From Micropruina sp. (GTDB lineage Bacteria; Actinomycetota; Actinomycetes; Propionibacteriales; Propionibacteriaceae): 64,000 bases of DNA. Both the position numbers and the translations under genes were made by a program. The first letter of the stretch is position 1, and every line of letters begins with the position of its first letter. A model generated the notes under the pieces. It was not told the origin of the DNA, ran no database searches, and saw only the letters and a list, made by a program, of their open reading frames with translations. The stretch lies in NCBI GenBank assembly GCA_016716635.1, contig JADJVZ010000011.1, forward strand, positions 248,001 through 312,000, in the 5' to 3' direction. Below are positions 25,041 to 34,941 of the stretch, piece by piece.

Positions 25041-26834
25041 TTAGTCGATCAGGTCGGAGAGTTCCAGCCAGCGTTCTTCAAGCTCAGCCGTCTCACCCTC
25101 GACAACCTGCAGTTGGTCCGCCAGCTTCACGAGGCCGGTGTGGTCGGCTTGGGCGTGCTCGGCCATGCGCTGGTGCAACGAGTTGGCCTCGGTGGCCAAC
25201 TTGCCAAGGCGCCGTTCGATCGCTGCCACTTCCTTCTGGGCCGCCCGCCGTTCGGCGCTGGACATCCCTGAAGCGTCGTCAGTGGCAGCGGGCCGGGAAG
25301 CAGCCTTGCGCGTGTCACGCGTCTTGGCTTGCTCGCGGCGCAGCCGCAGGTACTCGTCCACGCCGCCGGGCAGGTGGCGCAACCGTCCGTCGAAGATCGC
25401 GTACTGCTGGTCGGTGACCCGCTCGAGCAGGTAGCGGTCGTGGGAGACCACAAGAAGGGTCCCGGGCCAGGAGTCCAGGAGGTCTTCCATCGCGGCCAGC
25501 ATGTCGGCGTCCACGTCGTTCGTCGGCTCGTCGAGGGCGATGACGTTCGGTTCGCTCAACAGAAGGAGCAGCAGTTGGAGGCGGCGTTTCTGGCCGCCCG
25601 ACAGCTCCCCAACGCGGGCCGACAGGTGTTCGCGCGCGAAGCCGAGCCGCTCGAGCAATTGCGCCGGCGTGAGGTCTTTGCCATCGATGGTGAAGGTCGT
25701 TTCGGTGCGTGCCAGCACCTCGCGGACGCGATCGCCGCTGATGTCGGCAAGCTGACTGAACTGCTGGTCCAGCATTCCGAGGCGCACCGTCTTGCCGCGC
25801 TTGACCCGTCCCGAGGCGGGCGGCACGGTGCCCGCGATGAGGCTCAACAGCGTGGATTTGCCGCTGCCATTGGCGCCGAGAATCCCGGTCCGCTCCCCGG
25901 GGGCGATGCGCCACGTCACTTTGTGCAAAATTTCACGTTCGCCGTAGCTCACGCTCGCCTCTTCGAGGTCGATCACGTCTTTGCCCAGGCGCGAGACCGC
26001 GAGCCGTTGAAGCTCGATCGGATTGCGGATCGGCGGCACGTCTTCGATGAGGACGTTCGCCGCGTCGATCCGGAACTTGGGCTTGGATGTGCGCGCGGGC
26101 GCGCCCCGGCGCAGCCACGCCAACTCCTTGCGCATCAGGTTCTGGCGCTTGGACTCGGTCGCAGCCAGCATTCGGTCGCGTTCGACGCGTTGCAGCACGT
26201 AGGCCGCATAGCCGCCCTCGAACGGTTCCACCGTTTCGGTGTGCACCTCCCAGGTCTCGGTACACACCTCATCAAGGAACCAACGGTCGTGGGTGATGAC
26301 CAGCAAGGCCCCAGAGTTCTTCGACCAACGGGTCTTCACGTGCGCGGCCAGCCAGGCGATGCCATCGATGTCGAGGTGGTTGGTCGGCTCGTCCAGGGCG
26401 ATGACGTCCCACTCGCCGACCAGCAGCACGGCCAGGGAGACGCGGCGCCGCTGCCCACCGCTCAGGGTGCCGATGGTCGCGTCCCAGGGCAGGTCGGAAA
26501 CCAGGCCGCCGATCACGTCGCGGATCTTGGCGTCCCCGGCCCACTCGTGCTCGGGACGATCGCCGACGATGGCGGCGCCGACGGTCAGTGCTGGATCGAG
26601 ATCGTCGCCTTGCGACAGCATTCCGAACGTGACGCCGCCGCGCCTGGTTACGCGACCGGCCTGCGGCTCCACGAGCCCGGCGAGCATCCCCATCAGACTC
26701 GACTTGCCGTCGCCGTTACGACCCACGATCCCGATGCGGTCGCCCTCTTCGACCCCCACCGTGACAGAGTCGAAAACGACCCGGGTCGGGTACTCCAAAT
26801 GCAGGGCCTCACCGACCACCAGGGGTGCAGCCAT
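25041..26834 (-). CDS. ABC-F family ATPase (Uup/EttA-like)
   Basis: This soluble protein of 597 residues has two ATP-binding cassettes and no membrane domain. The first has GRNGDGKSS near residue 38, LSGGQRRRVSLA and LDEPTNHLD. The second has GANGSGKST near 320, LSGGQKRRLQ and LDEPTNDVD. A charged inter-domain linker and a C-terminal coiled-coil tail (about 525-597) follow the Uup pattern. ABC-F proteins act on ribosomes to relieve stalling or protect from antibiotics. There is no sign of an adjacent resistance gene or leader peptide. Confidence 0.9.
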   Translation of the reverse strand: MAAPLVVGEALHLEYPTRVVFDSVTVGVEEGDRIGIVGRNGDGKSSLMGMLAGLVEPQAGRVTRRGGVTFGMLSQGDDLDPALTVGAAIVGDRPEHEWAGDAKIRDVIGGLVSDLPWDATIGTLSGGQRRRVSLAVLLVGEWDVIALDEPTNHLDIDGIAWLAAHVKTRWSKNSGALLVITHDRWFLDEVCTETWEVHTETVEPFEGGYAAYVLQRVERDRMLAATESKRQNLMRKELAWLRRGAPARTSKPKFRIDAANVLIEDVPPIRNPIELQRLAVSRLGKDVIDLEEASVSYGEREILHKVTWRIAPGERTGILGANGSGKSTLLSLIAGTVPPASGRVKRGKTVRLGMLDQQFSQLADISGDRVREVLARTETTFTIDGKDLTPAQLLERLGFAREHLSARVGELSGGQKRRLQLLLLLLSEPNVIALDEPTNDVDADMLAAMEDLLDSWPGTLLVVSHDRYLLERVTDQQYAIFDGRLRHLPGGVDEYLRLRREQAKTRDTRKAASRPAATDDASGMSSAERRAAQKEVAAIERRLGKLATEANSLHQRMAEHAQADHTGLVKLADQLQVVEGETAELEERWLELSDLID

Positions 26835-26986
26835 CAGCGCGCTCCGGGGGTCGTGGAGGGACCAAGGGGCAGCATGACCGCGTCCACGACCTCAGGGTCG
26901 CAGCGTCGTAACGGGTCGCCACCGAGCAAGGAATGCGGGTCGCGTGGTGCGCCGATCGGTTCGGCGTTGAGAAGGTTCGCCAAGGG

Positions 26987-27754
26987 TCAGCGGCCGCGCA
27001 TCGCCCGGCGCATGCTCCCCTTCATCGCGGGCATCGGGCCCTTGGGCAGGGGGGCCTGGGTGCGGATCTTGTCGAGGCTCACCAGGCGCTTCTTCACGTC
27101 ATTGACCTGGCTGGGCTGCAGCGTGCTGGGCAACTTCTTGATGTAGTCGGCCAGCTTCGGCAGGGGCACCTGGCCGTCGCCGTCGCCCATCATCACAGTG
27201 GTCACCTTGACGCCGTAGGCGACCGTCTCGTGCTTCTTCGCTTGGTCGGCGAGCAGCGGCTTGGCGCCCTTGCCTTCGCCGATCAGCAGAATGCCGCACG
27301 GACCCACCACGCGATGAACGAGGTCCATGTTGCGGTTCGCGGCGATGCCAGCCGTGTAGCTGTACTTCTTGGCGTCCAACATCTGCAAGGCAACCTGGGC
27401 CGACCCCGGCTGGTCGGCGTACCGCTTGTAGGAGGCCGCCTTGGCCCGATTGGTCAGCAGCAGGAGGCACAAGACCGCCGCCATCATGAGACCGGTGATG
27501 CCCCACAGCAAGATGGTCCAACCACCGCCGAAGACGACACCCAGCACGACACCCAAGACGATCGACGCCAGGGCAACCCCGCCCAGCAACCAGGGGAGTT
27601 GCTTATCGTATTCAACGGTGACCTTGTAGGCCTCACGGATCTGCTTCAGCTGATTCCAGTCCTTGGGGTCGGTCGAGGTGCGCTTGCGCTCCTTTTCGGC
27701 CTTGAGAAGGGCCTTCTGCTGCCTGGCGAGTTCTTTCGCCTTTTCGCTTGCCAT
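26987..27754 (-). CDS. DUF4191 membrane protein
   Basis: This 255-residue protein starts MASEKAKELARQQKALLKAEK, a basic coiled coil. Two membrane helices follow near residues 53-75 and 80-103, then a C-terminal cytoplasmic domain. This matches the actinobacterial DUF4191 family, which commonly lies next to lipA. ATG 27754 overlaps the lipA stop (TGATG), so it is coupled to lipoate synthesis, but no role has been defined. Confidence 0.85.
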   Translation of the reverse strand: MASEKAKELARQQKALLKAEKERKRTSTDPKDWNQLKQIREAYKVTVEYDKQLPWLLGGVALASIVLGVVLGVVFGGGWTILLWGITGLMMAAVLCLLLLTNRAKAASYKRYADQPGSAQVALQMLDAKKYSYTAGIAANRNMDLVHRVVGPCGILLIGEGKGAKPLLADQAKKHETVAYGVKVTTVMMGDGDGQVPLPKLADYIKKLPSTLQPSQVNDVKKRLVSLDKIRTQAPLPKGPMPAMKGSMRRAMRGR

Positions 27755-28683
27755 CAACTGCTCCGGGTGCTGGTTTGTCGAGCGCTCATGGCCTGGCGAT
27801 ACAGGCGTCCGGCGCGGTAGGAGGATCGTACAAGGGGACCGCTCAGAACGCCCACGAATCCCAACTCGTCGGCCTCGACCTTGAGTTCCTCGAACTCTTC
27901 GGGGGTGACCCAACGGTCGATGGGGTGGTGCAGGGCGGACGGGCGCAGGTACTGCGTGATCGTGAGCAACTCGGCACCGGCGTCGTGAAGGTCGCGAAGC
28001 GCCTGCGAGATCTCATCGCGTGTTTCGCCCATGCCGAGGATCAGATTCGACTTCGTGACCAGCCCGGCCACGCGGCTCTTCGTGAGCACGCCCAGCGAGC
28101 GGTCGTAGTCGAAGCCCGGACGGATCCGGCGGAAGATCCGCGGCACCGTCTCGACGTTGTGGGCGAACACCTCGGGACGTGTGTCGAACACCTGGTTCAG
28201 GAACTCGTCCTTGCCCGAGAAGTCGGGCGCGAGCATCTCGACCCCGACGCCGGGATTCACGCGATGGATCTGCCGGATGGTCTCGGCGTACAACCAGGCA
28301 CCCTCGTCCTCCAGGTCGTCGCGGCAGACGCCCGTCACGGTCGCGTACCGCAGCCCCATCTTTTGGACGCTCTCAGCGACCCGCAGGGGTTCGCCGATGT
28401 CGTAGCCGGAGGGCTTGCGGGACTCGATCTGGCAGAAGTCACAGCGACGCGTGCACGAGTCGCCCCCGATGAGGAAGGTGGCTTCGCGGTCTTCCCAACA
28501 TTCGAAGATGTTGGGGCACGCTGCCTCCTGGCACACCGTGTGCAGACCCTCGTTCTTCACCAGCAAGCTCAGTTCGCGGTACTCGGCGCCCATCGTGGCG
28601 CGCGTCCGGATCCACGGTGGTTTGCGTTCGATCGGGGTTTCGGCGTTGCGCGCCTCGATACGGAGGAGTCGGCGTTCGGTCAC
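27754..28683 (-). CDS. lipA: Lipoyl synthase (radical SAM)
   Basis: LipA inserts two sulfurs into octanoyl groups on E2 and GcvH proteins. The 309 residues show both Fe-S clusters. CQEAACPNIFECW near residue 53 is the auxiliary cluster (C-x4-C-x5-C) and CTRRCDFCQI near 80 is the SAM cluster (C-x3-C-x2-C). GTG 28683 follows TAGGCT by six bases, a textbook leaderless start in this window. lipB and sucB lie 1.5-4 kb upstream on the same strand, separated by two unrelated genes. Confidence 0.95.
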   Translation of the reverse strand: MTERRLLRIEARNAETPIERKPPWIRTRATMGAEYRELSLLVKNEGLHTVCQEAACPNIFECWEDREATFLIGGDSCTRRCDFCQIESRKPSGYDIGEPLRVAESVQKMGLRYATVTGVCRDDLEDEGAWLYAETIRQIHRVNPGVGVEMLAPDFSGKDEFLNQVFDTRPEVFAHNVETVPRIFRRIRPGFDYDRSLGVLTKSRVAGLVTKSNLILGMGETRDEISQALRDLHDAGAELLTITQYLRPSALHHPIDRWVTPEEFEELKVEADELGFVGVLSGPLVRSSYRAGRLYRQAMSARQTSTRSS

Positions 28684-28759
28684 CGGCCTAGCCTACGTCG
28701 TCTTGGAGCGGGCACGTGAGGGGAGAAGGTGTCGACGGCTCGACGCGAAGCCCAGTCGA

Positions 28760-29299
28760 TCAGGACGGGGAGGGAACCCATCCCACGTAGGCGACGTCGG
28801 TGTCATTGGTGAGAACCCCGTCATCGATGGCGTTCGTGGCCGTCAGGGTCGCCTGATAGACGATTTGTTGGGGCATGTCCAACCACATGGTGGCGGTGAT
28901 CACATAGGTCACGGTCAATGTCACGCTGCCGCCGGCAGGGATGATGCCGGAATGCACAAACGTCCATGTCGGAAATGACTGACTGAAAGACCAGTTCGCC
29001 GTGTCGCTGAGCGTGATGGAGCCATAGGTGTCGAATCCATGAAGGGCGCTCACGGTGATCGAGACGGCACCCGTTGTGGCCCCAGGGCCAAGGTTAGTGA
29101 GCGTCAATGTCATCGTCGAAGGCGTCGGCGTGTCGAGTGCGATAGCCGTGGGCGTGACGTCGATCGAAACGGTCAAGTCGGTGCCACCCGACGCTGCGAA
29201 CGCTGGCGCGGCCTCAACCATCGCGATGACAGGGACCGACCACGCACTGAGCGCGAGCGTCCGACGCGTGATTCCCTGAATCGGTGTATTCCCCATCAT
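28760..29299 (-). CDS. Secreted beta-sandwich protein with Tat-like signal, unknown
   Basis: This 179-residue protein starts with a TRRTLALSAWSVPVIAMVEAAPAFA leader, which has a twin Arg and resembles a Tat signal with an A-F-A cleavage site. The rest is Thr/Ser-rich beta sequence (MTLTLTNLGPGATTGAVSITV), similar to DUF11/CARDB-type surface repeats. It ends PSPS. A GGGGGATC element precedes ATG 29299. No sortase motif or membrane anchor is present. Function unknown, probably an extracellular or wall protein. Confidence 0.65.
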   Translation of the reverse strand: MMGNTPIQGITRRTLALSAWSVPVIAMVEAAPAFAASGGTDLTVSIDVTPTAIALDTPTPSTMTLTLTNLGPGATTGAVSITVSALHGFDTYGSITLSDTANWSFSQSFPTWTFVHSGIIPAGGSVTLTVTYVITATMWLDMPQQIVYQATLTATNAIDDGVLTNDTDVAYVGWVPSPS

Positions 29300-29478
29300 G
29301 ATGATCCCCCCATAGCTTCGCAGCGCAAATCGTTTGAAACGTAGTTGCGCCTAAAAGACACTGTCAAATGGGTCCCAGTGCATCTCGCATACAGAAATGA
29401 GCTCGCTGGAGTGTCGCCAATAGTGCCGGTGGCGGATGGGGCAGAAGATGTACTTTTTCCCGTGGGGCGAAAAGCCTG

Positions 29479-30138
29479 TCAGGCCTTGAGTGCCCTGCCG
29501 CGATCGACGGCCCAGCCGAGGCCGAAACCGAGGCCAAAGAGAACCAGCCAATAGACGATCGACCACACCAAAGCAGTGCCGGGGGCTACGTCGAGGATGA
29601 GCCAGAGGAGGTAGACCAGAGGGTTGATGGGCGCGAAGACACCGCCCAGCACGATCAGCACCATTCCGAGGGAGAGGCCGACCGCCAGTGCGATCCAGCC
29701 AGGAAGCCGGAACCGACGAAAGACGGTGCCACCGCATTGTCCAAGGATCGCCATGCCGTACACCCACATTGCGCCCCTGACGATGCCCGGGATTGCGGCG
29801 CTGACGTCGGGAACCGGCACCCCGGTCGAGTTGGTGAGGAGCCAAGACACGCCGGCGGAGGCCAACCCGGCCAAGGCACCCCCGACCGCCCATGGCCACA
29901 GCCCGGCGGTGCGGCGCCCATAGGACACAGCCCCGGGATCATGGGCCGCCTTTGTTGCGGCGAAGTAGTAGGCCATCCACCCGACGAAGAGCAAGACCCA
30001 GATGATGCCCACGCTCGCTGCGCTGGTGGGGGCGCCGTTGTAGCCCGGGCTCGTCATGAGCGCCATGACGACCGCTTCCGAGGCGGCGAACCACAGGCCG
30101 AAGATGACCGTGAGCAGCGCGAGGCTCAGACGTTTCAT
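29479..30138 (-). CDS. Integral membrane protein, about seven helices, unknown
   Basis: This 219-residue hydrophobic protein starts MKRLSLALLTVIFGLWFAASEAVV, and further helices lie near residues 40, 72, 105, 140, 160 and 190. It ends RGRALKA. No conserved motif is recognised. ATG 30138 overlaps the lipB stop (ATGA), so it is the last gene of a sucB-lipB operon. The 179 bp beyond its stop contain nothing clear except the promoter region of the secreted-protein gene. Confidence 0.7.
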   Translation of the reverse strand: MKRLSLALLTVIFGLWFAASEAVVMALMTSPGYNGAPTSAASVGIIWVLLFVGWMAYYFAATKAAHDPGAVSYGRRTAGLWPWAVGGALAGLASAGVSWLLTNSTGVPVPDVSAAIPGIVRGAMWVYGMAILGQCGGTVFRRFRLPGWIALAVGLSLGMVLIVLGGVFAPINPLVYLLWLILDVAPGTALVWSIVYWLVLFGLGFGLGWAVDRGRALKA

Positions 30139-30863
30139 AACCTGACCATCGGAACAGTGGGACGGGGGGGAACGGGCACGAGGTCAACGACGTCGGGGGA
30201 CATGGTGTACGGCTCGAAGGCCAGCATGTCGGCCAGGTAGGGCTCTAGGAGGCGGCCCACCTCGGCGACCGTAGGCGGTGTCGCTGCCAGCTCATCAGCC
30301 AGTGAGGTCACGCCGGCGTCGGCGATCCCGCACGGGATGATGTTGTCGAAGTAGCCCATATCGGAGGCCACGTTCAACGCGAATCCATGCATCGTGGTCT
30401 GCTTGCTCACCCGGATCCCGATAGCGGCGATCTTGCGCTCCGGACGCCCGTTGCCTGCGGCAAACCAGACGCCCGTGCGGTCGGCCACCCGCCCGCACGT
30501 GAGCCCGAAATCGGCCAGGAGGCGGATCAGCGCCTCCTCGACCCGACGCACGTAGTCGACGACGCCGATGGCCCCGCCGAGCCGGACGATCGGATAGCCG
30601 ACAAGCTGGCCAGGGCCGTGGTAGGTGATCTTGCCGCCGCGATCGACATCCACGACGGGAGTGCCATCGCGGGGACGTTCCTCAGGTAACGTCCGGCGCC
30701 CCGCGGTGTAGACCGGCGGATGCTCGACGTACAGCACCGTGCTGGGCAGTTCCCCGGCCGCCACTTGCGCGTGGACGGCGCGCTGGAGATCCCAGGCCTG
30801 AACGTAATCGGTCAGGGTGCTGGGATCTGTGTCCAGCCCGATGTAGCGGAAATCGACCGTCAT
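30135..30863 (-). CDS. lipB: Octanoyl-[acyl-carrier-protein]:protein N-octanoyltransferase
   Basis: LipB transfers octanoate from ACP to the lipoyl domains of E2 and GcvH, the step before LipA. The 242 residues include RGGKITYHGPGQLVGYPIV near residue 75 and KIAAIGIRVSKQTTMHGFALNV near 140, the latter with the catalytic lysine. The acyl-intermediate cysteine is in NIIPCGI near residue 175. ATG 30863 is six bases after the sucB stop. It is cotranscribed with the E2 gene that its product modifies. Confidence 0.94.
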   Translation of the reverse strand: MTVDFRYIGLDTDPSTLTDYVQAWDLQRAVHAQVAAGELPSTVLYVEHPPVYTAGRRTLPEERPRDGTPVVDVDRGGKITYHGPGQLVGYPIVRLGGAIGVVDYVRRVEEALIRLLADFGLTCGRVADRTGVWFAAGNGRPERKIAAIGIRVSKQTTMHGFALNVASDMGYFDNIIPCGIADAGVTSLADELAATPPTVAEVGRLLEPYLADMLAFEPYTMSPDVVDLVPVPPRPTVPMVRL

Positions 30864-30869
30864 CAGCGA

Positions 30870-32699
30870 CTAAACGCCAAGCTCGGCGCCGAAGTCACCT
30901 TCTTCGAGTCGTGCCTTCACAGCGCTCAGGAAGCGAGCCGCGTCCGCGCCATCGACGAGGCGATGGTCGTACGACATCGACAGGTACATCATGTCTCGGA
31001 TGACGACGATGTCGCCCAGGCGTGAATCGGAGACCACCACAGGACGCTTCACGAGCGCCCCAGTGCCGAGGATCGCGACCTGCGGCTGGTTGATGATGGG
31101 GGTGTCCATCAAGGTGCCAGCCGAGCCGTAGTTCGTGATGGTGAAGGTGCCGCCCGACAGTTCGTCCGGCGTGACCTTGCTCGAGCGGGTGCGCGAGGCG
31201 AGGTCGGCGATCTTGGTGGCGAGCCCCGAGACATTCAGGGTCTCGGCATCGCGGATCACCGGAACCAACAACCCCTTCGCGGTGTCGACCGCGACGCCCA
31301 CGTGCACACCGTTGGGGTAGGTGATGATGCCCGCGTCGGTATCGATCGTGGCGTTCGCCTTCGGGAACTGGACGAGTGCCTCGACCGCCGCCTTCGTGAT
31401 GAAGGGAAGGTAAGACAAGCCCACGCCCTCGCGCGCCTTGAAGGCGTCCTTGGCCTTGGCCCGAATGGCCGTGATGCGCGAGAGATCGACCTCGACGGTA
31501 GCCGTCAACTGGGCGGACACCTGCAGCGACTCGACCATGCGCCGGGCGATGGTGGCGCGCAGGCGGGTGACCTTCTCGGTGGTGCCGCGAACTGCACCCG
31601 AAGAGGCGGCGGGTGCTGCGGCGGCGGGAGCCACGGGTGCAGCCGGTGCCGCAACGACGGGAGTCGCCACTACGGGAGCCGCCACCACAGGAGCCGCCAC
31701 CACGGCGGGTGCCGCCATGGGTGCCGGGGCCGGGGGCGCCGCGATTGGCGCTGCGGCGGCGACCGGCGCGCCGCTCGCGCGACCAGCCTCCACAGCCGCG
31801 AGGACGTCAGCCTTGCGGACGCGTCCGCCGACCCCAGTGCCTTCCAGCGAAGCCAGGTTGATGTTGTTCTCGGCGGCCAGCTTGCGGACCAGCGGCGTCA
31901 CGTACCCGGCGTCTTCGGCTTCGAAGGCCGCCCGGCGGGGGGCCTCCTCGGCATGGGTAGGAGCCGGGGCAGCGACGACGACCGGAGGGGCAGCGACGAC
32001 GGCCGGTGCGGGAGCGGCAGGAGCCGCCACCGGGGCGGCAGGAACGGGCACAGCCACCGAAGCGGCGGCGGGGGTGCCGACGATGCCCAGGGAGGCGCCG
32101 ACAGGTGCCACCTCATCGTCGGGAACCAGGATCGCCAGCAGTGTGCCAGCAGCCGGTGACGGGATCTCGGTGTCGACCTTGTCGGTGGAGACCTCGACCA
32201 CGGGCTCGTCGAGCTCCACGGTGTCGCCCACGCTCTTCAGCCAACGTGAGACCGTGCCGGTCGTCACCGACTCCCCAAGCGCCGGAAGGATGATCGGGGT
32301 GCCCTCCGCAGCCGCGGGGGCCGCAGCGGGAGCGGCTGCCGCCGGAACGGCGGTCGGGGCGGGGGCCGCGACTGGAGCCACCGGAGCCGGAGGCGCGACG
32401 GGGGCTGGGGGCGCGGCAACAGCGACGGGAGGTGCGGCCGGGGCAGCCCCGACGGCTTCGGACGCATCGCCAATCACGGCGAGCACAGCCCCAACCGGGG
32501 CGTCGTCGCCCTCGGCGAAGCGAATCTCGAGCACCACGCCCGAAGCGGGCGCGGGGATCTCAGTGTCGACCTTGTCGGTGGAGACCTCGACGAGGCCTTC
32601 ATCGGCGTCGACGTGGTCGCCGACCTGCTTTAGCCAGCGGGAAATCGTGCCTTGACTAACACTCTCGCCGAGTGCGGGAAGCTGGACCTCTGTGGCCAT
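30870..32699 (-). CDS. sucB: Dihydrolipoamide acyltransferase (E2), two lipoyl domains
   Basis: This is the E2 core of a 2-oxo acid dehydrogenase complex (2-oxoglutarate and/or pyruvate). The 609 residues contain two lipoyl domains, each with STDKVDTEI, at about residues 2-76 and 135-210. Ala/Pro-rich linkers separate them from an E3-binding domain (VTPLVRKLAAENNINL). The catalytic domain ends with SYDHRLVDG. ATG 32699 has AAGGAG nine bases upstream; longer in-frame extensions are shadow. Actinobacterial E2 of this form can serve both complexes. lipB follows immediately. Confidence 0.93.
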   Translation of the reverse strand: MATEVQLPALGESVSQGTISRWLKQVGDHVDADEGLVEVSTDKVDTEIPAPASGVVLEIRFAEGDDAPVGAVLAVIGDASEAVGAAPAAPPVAVAAPPAPVAPPAPVAPVAAPAPTAVPAAAAPAAAPAAAEGTPIILPALGESVTTGTVSRWLKSVGDTVELDEPVVEVSTDKVDTEIPSPAAGTLLAILVPDDEVAPVGASLGIVGTPAAASVAVPVPAAPVAAPAAPAPAVVAAPPVVVAAPAPTHAEEAPRRAAFEAEDAGYVTPLVRKLAAENNINLASLEGTGVGGRVRKADVLAAVEAGRASGAPVAAAAPIAAPPAPAPMAAPAVVAAPVVAAPVVATPVVAAPAAPVAPAAAAPAASSGAVRGTTEKVTRLRATIARRMVESLQVSAQLTATVEVDLSRITAIRAKAKDAFKAREGVGLSYLPFITKAAVEALVQFPKANATIDTDAGIITYPNGVHVGVAVDTAKGLLVPVIRDAETLNVSGLATKIADLASRTRSSKVTPDELSGGTFTITNYGSAGTLMDTPIINQPQVAILGTGALVKRPVVVSDSRLGDIVVIRDMMYLSMSYDHRLVDGADAARFLSAVKARLEEGDFGAELGV

Positions 32700-32839
32700 G
32701 ACCTGGACTCCTTGGATATCGGATGGCGTGACGCCGGAGACGATGTCTTCGCAGCTTATCCAAGCATGCCTACGAAAGTGACGGGGGCTTGCCCGCCTGG
32801 GGGACGCGGGATCTGCCCAGCGCCGGGTAGATTGCGGGT

Positions 32840-33166
32840 GTGTCGTGGTTCGGACGGAAGCGGAAGGGCGAACCCGGGGTTGCCTCGGGTGCGCCCTCGT
32901 CGGATGCTGACCCCACCGCTTCCCACCTGGCCGAGTTCGCCCGGACGCGTGTCGGTGTCGAGGCCTTCCTCGAACGTCCGACCACCGTGACACGCACGTC
33001 GCTGCTCCTCGTGGCTGCCGACGGGGAGTGGACACGGCGCTCCGTAGCTTCCGAGCAGTGGGCCAGGCGGTTCGCCTCGGAACATCGGCTGCCGATTTAT
33101 GAGCCTGCGGTTGTCGGCTATCCGCAACGGATGCGCGACTATAACTCCCGGCAACGTGGCCGCTGA
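32840..33166 (+). CDS. Conserved actinobacterial small protein, 108 aa
   Basis: The product starts MSWFGRKRKGE and has FARTRVGVEAFLERPTTVTRTSLLLVAADGEWTRR and a YEPAVVGYPQRMRDYN tail. I recall similar proteins in many actinobacteria near lipoate or E2 genes, annotated as hypothetical. GTG 32840 follows TAGATT by six bases, so it is leaderless. It is divergent from sucB. Function unknown. Confidence 0.75.
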   Translation: MSWFGRKRKGEPGVASGAPSSDADPTASHLAEFARTRVGVEAFLERPTTVTRTSLLLVAADGEWTRRSVASEQWARRFASEHRLPIYEPAVVGYPQRMRDYNSRQRGR

Positions 33167-33312
33167 GGCGTGGCCCGCAACCTCCTGCTGACGCACAACT
33201 CAGGCAGAATTTCGGCCCTGGGTCGCAGCGGCGTCTTGAGGCCCAGATATCAGCCTGATTCGGTGGTCAATCGGACGAGCCGGTCGCCAGCGACCTCGAA
33301 CGAGAGGACCGG

Positions 33313-34941
33313 CTACAGCTCGTCCACCGTGTCGAGTTGGCCGCAGACGTGCATGGCTGCCCGGTACGCCTCCACGCAGGCCAGCGCCAGCGCCGTTCCC
33401 TCTGCCGGGACGTTCGTTTTGACGATCGAGGCCGCGCTGCCACCGGTGGCATAGAGCCCCGGCACCACGGAGCCATCGGCACGCAGTGCCCGGCTCGCGG
33501 CGTCGATGCGGACGCCACCCTTCGTGCCGCGATCCCCTGGGTACACCTTCACGGCCCAGAAAGGACCCTTCTCCAGTTCTCCGAGGTTGGGATTGCGTCG
33601 CTTGGTAGCGTCCCCTTTGGCCCTTTCAAAGGGGGTTTCGCCGCGTCCGAAGTCTTCGTCCTTGCCCTTGGACGCGAACCCGTTAAAGCGGACGGCCGTC
33701 CCAAGTAAACCCGCGCGATCGATGCCGAGGGCGGTAGCCAGGTCGCTCAAACTGTCGGCCCGGACGATCTCGCCCGACTCGAGGGCGCTGCGCGGAGTCG
33801 CTCCCGGTAACCAAGGGCCGAGTTCGTAACGGGCGCGGAACTTGTTGTCCATGACGAGGTACGCGGGCACGGAGCGGACGGTGCGATTGCGGTCGTACAT
33901 CGCCTTGCCCACCCGATAGGCCGGACCCGCTTCGTTCACGAAGCGATAGCCCGCCTGGTCGACGATGACGCAGCCGGGCAGTCGTCGTTCCGTATCGATC
34001 GGATGCACGCTGCCGTCGGCGATGATGATGGGGAGCCACCAGGCATCACTCATGCCGCCGAGGGCGGCGCTGGCGCGCTGGGCGGCATTGATGGCGGCCC
34101 CGTCATTGGAAAGGCAACCGGCGGTCCAGGCGAGATCAGTGGGGAGCGGCAGGTTCTCTTCGCGCTCGTCCTCGCTACCCTCGAACCCGCCAGCCGCCAA
34201 AATCACGCCATCGTTGGCGCGCAGTTCCAGTTCCTCGCCGTCGCGGAGACAGCGCAGCCCCACCACGCGTCCGTCCTCCACGATCAGGTCGGTCATGCGG
34301 GCGTCCGTCCAGACATTCACGCCCTGGCCGAGGACACGGTTCAACAACTCAATGACGAGCGCGGCACCGCCACGGGCCACGTTGCGGTCGGTGGTGAACA
34401 GGCGTCCGGCGACCGCCCGGGTGGCTCCGAGGAGCTCCGTGGGGGTCCGGGGGCGCAACTCGTGACCGGAGGTCACGGGAACGCGGAGCCGATCCAGCCA
34501 TGGGCCCAGGATGCGCTTATCGAGTGAGGGCACTAAGAGCGCGCGTCCCTGCTTGCGGTAACCGGGCGCGGCCGGAAGGTAGTCCGCCTGCCCGCGCACT
34601 GGCTGGAGGGCCAGTTTCGAGGCGTCGAGCCAATGGGCCAATTTGGGAGCAGTGCGGATAAATGCCGCGCGCCGCTCGCTCGTCGAGATCTCGTTGACAG
34701 CGCCGAGGGCGGCGTTGAGATAGGCGGTGGCGTCCTCCTCAGAGTCGGATTCACCGAGCTTGCGCATCGCCTCGTTCTGGGGCAACCACAGCATTCCGCC
34801 CGAGGCGGCGGTGGAACCGCCCACCGATTCGGTGGCCTCGAGGACGATCACTTCGCGCTTCAGGCGCCGGGCCGCCATGGCGGCGAGTAACCCGCTGGCG
34901 CCCCCGCCGACGATGAGGACGTCAGTGGCGATCGTCCGCAT
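33313..34941 (-). CDS. FAD-dependent dehydrogenase (KstD / fumarate-reductase-like)
   Basis: This 542-residue flavoprotein starts MRTIATDVLIVGGGASGLLAAMAARR, the Rossmann FAD motif. GSTAASGGMLWLP follows near residue 43 and GLYATGGSAASIVKT near the C-terminus; both fit 3-ketosteroid delta-1-dehydrogenase and fumarate-reductase flavoprotein relatives. The substrate is unproven. ATG 34941 overlaps the pepA stop by one base (TGATG). No steroid genes are in the window. Confidence 0.78.
   Translation of the reverse strand: MRTIATDVLIVGGGASGLLAAMAARRLKREVIVLEATESVGGSTAASGGMLWLPQNEAMRKLGESDSEEDATAYLNAALGAVNEISTSERRAAFIRTAPKLAHWLDASKLALQPVRGQADYLPAAPGYRKQGRALLVPSLDKRILGPWLDRLRVPVTSGHELRPRTPTELLGATRAVAGRLFTTDRNVARGGAALVIELLNRVLGQGVNVWTDARMTDLIVEDGRVVGLRCLRDGEELELRANDGVILAAGGFEGSEDEREENLPLPTDLAWTAGCLSNDGAAINAAQRASAALGGMSDAWWLPIIIADGSVHPIDTERRLPGCVIVDQAGYRFVNEAGPAYRVGKAMYDRNRTVRSVPAYLVMDNKFRARYELGPWLPGATPRSALESGEIVRADSLSDLATALGIDRAGLLGTAVRFNGFASKGKDEDFGRGETPFERAKGDATKRRNPNLGELEKGPFWAVKVYPGDRGTKGGVRIDAASRALRADGSVVPGLYATGGSAASIVKTNVPAEGTALALACVEAYRAAMHVCGQLDTVDEL

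Noticed and set aside
31438..32655. A 405-codon plus-strand frame rich in Ala, Gly and Thr
   Set aside because: It mirrors the Ala/Pro linkers of sucB on the opposite strand; no start signal.
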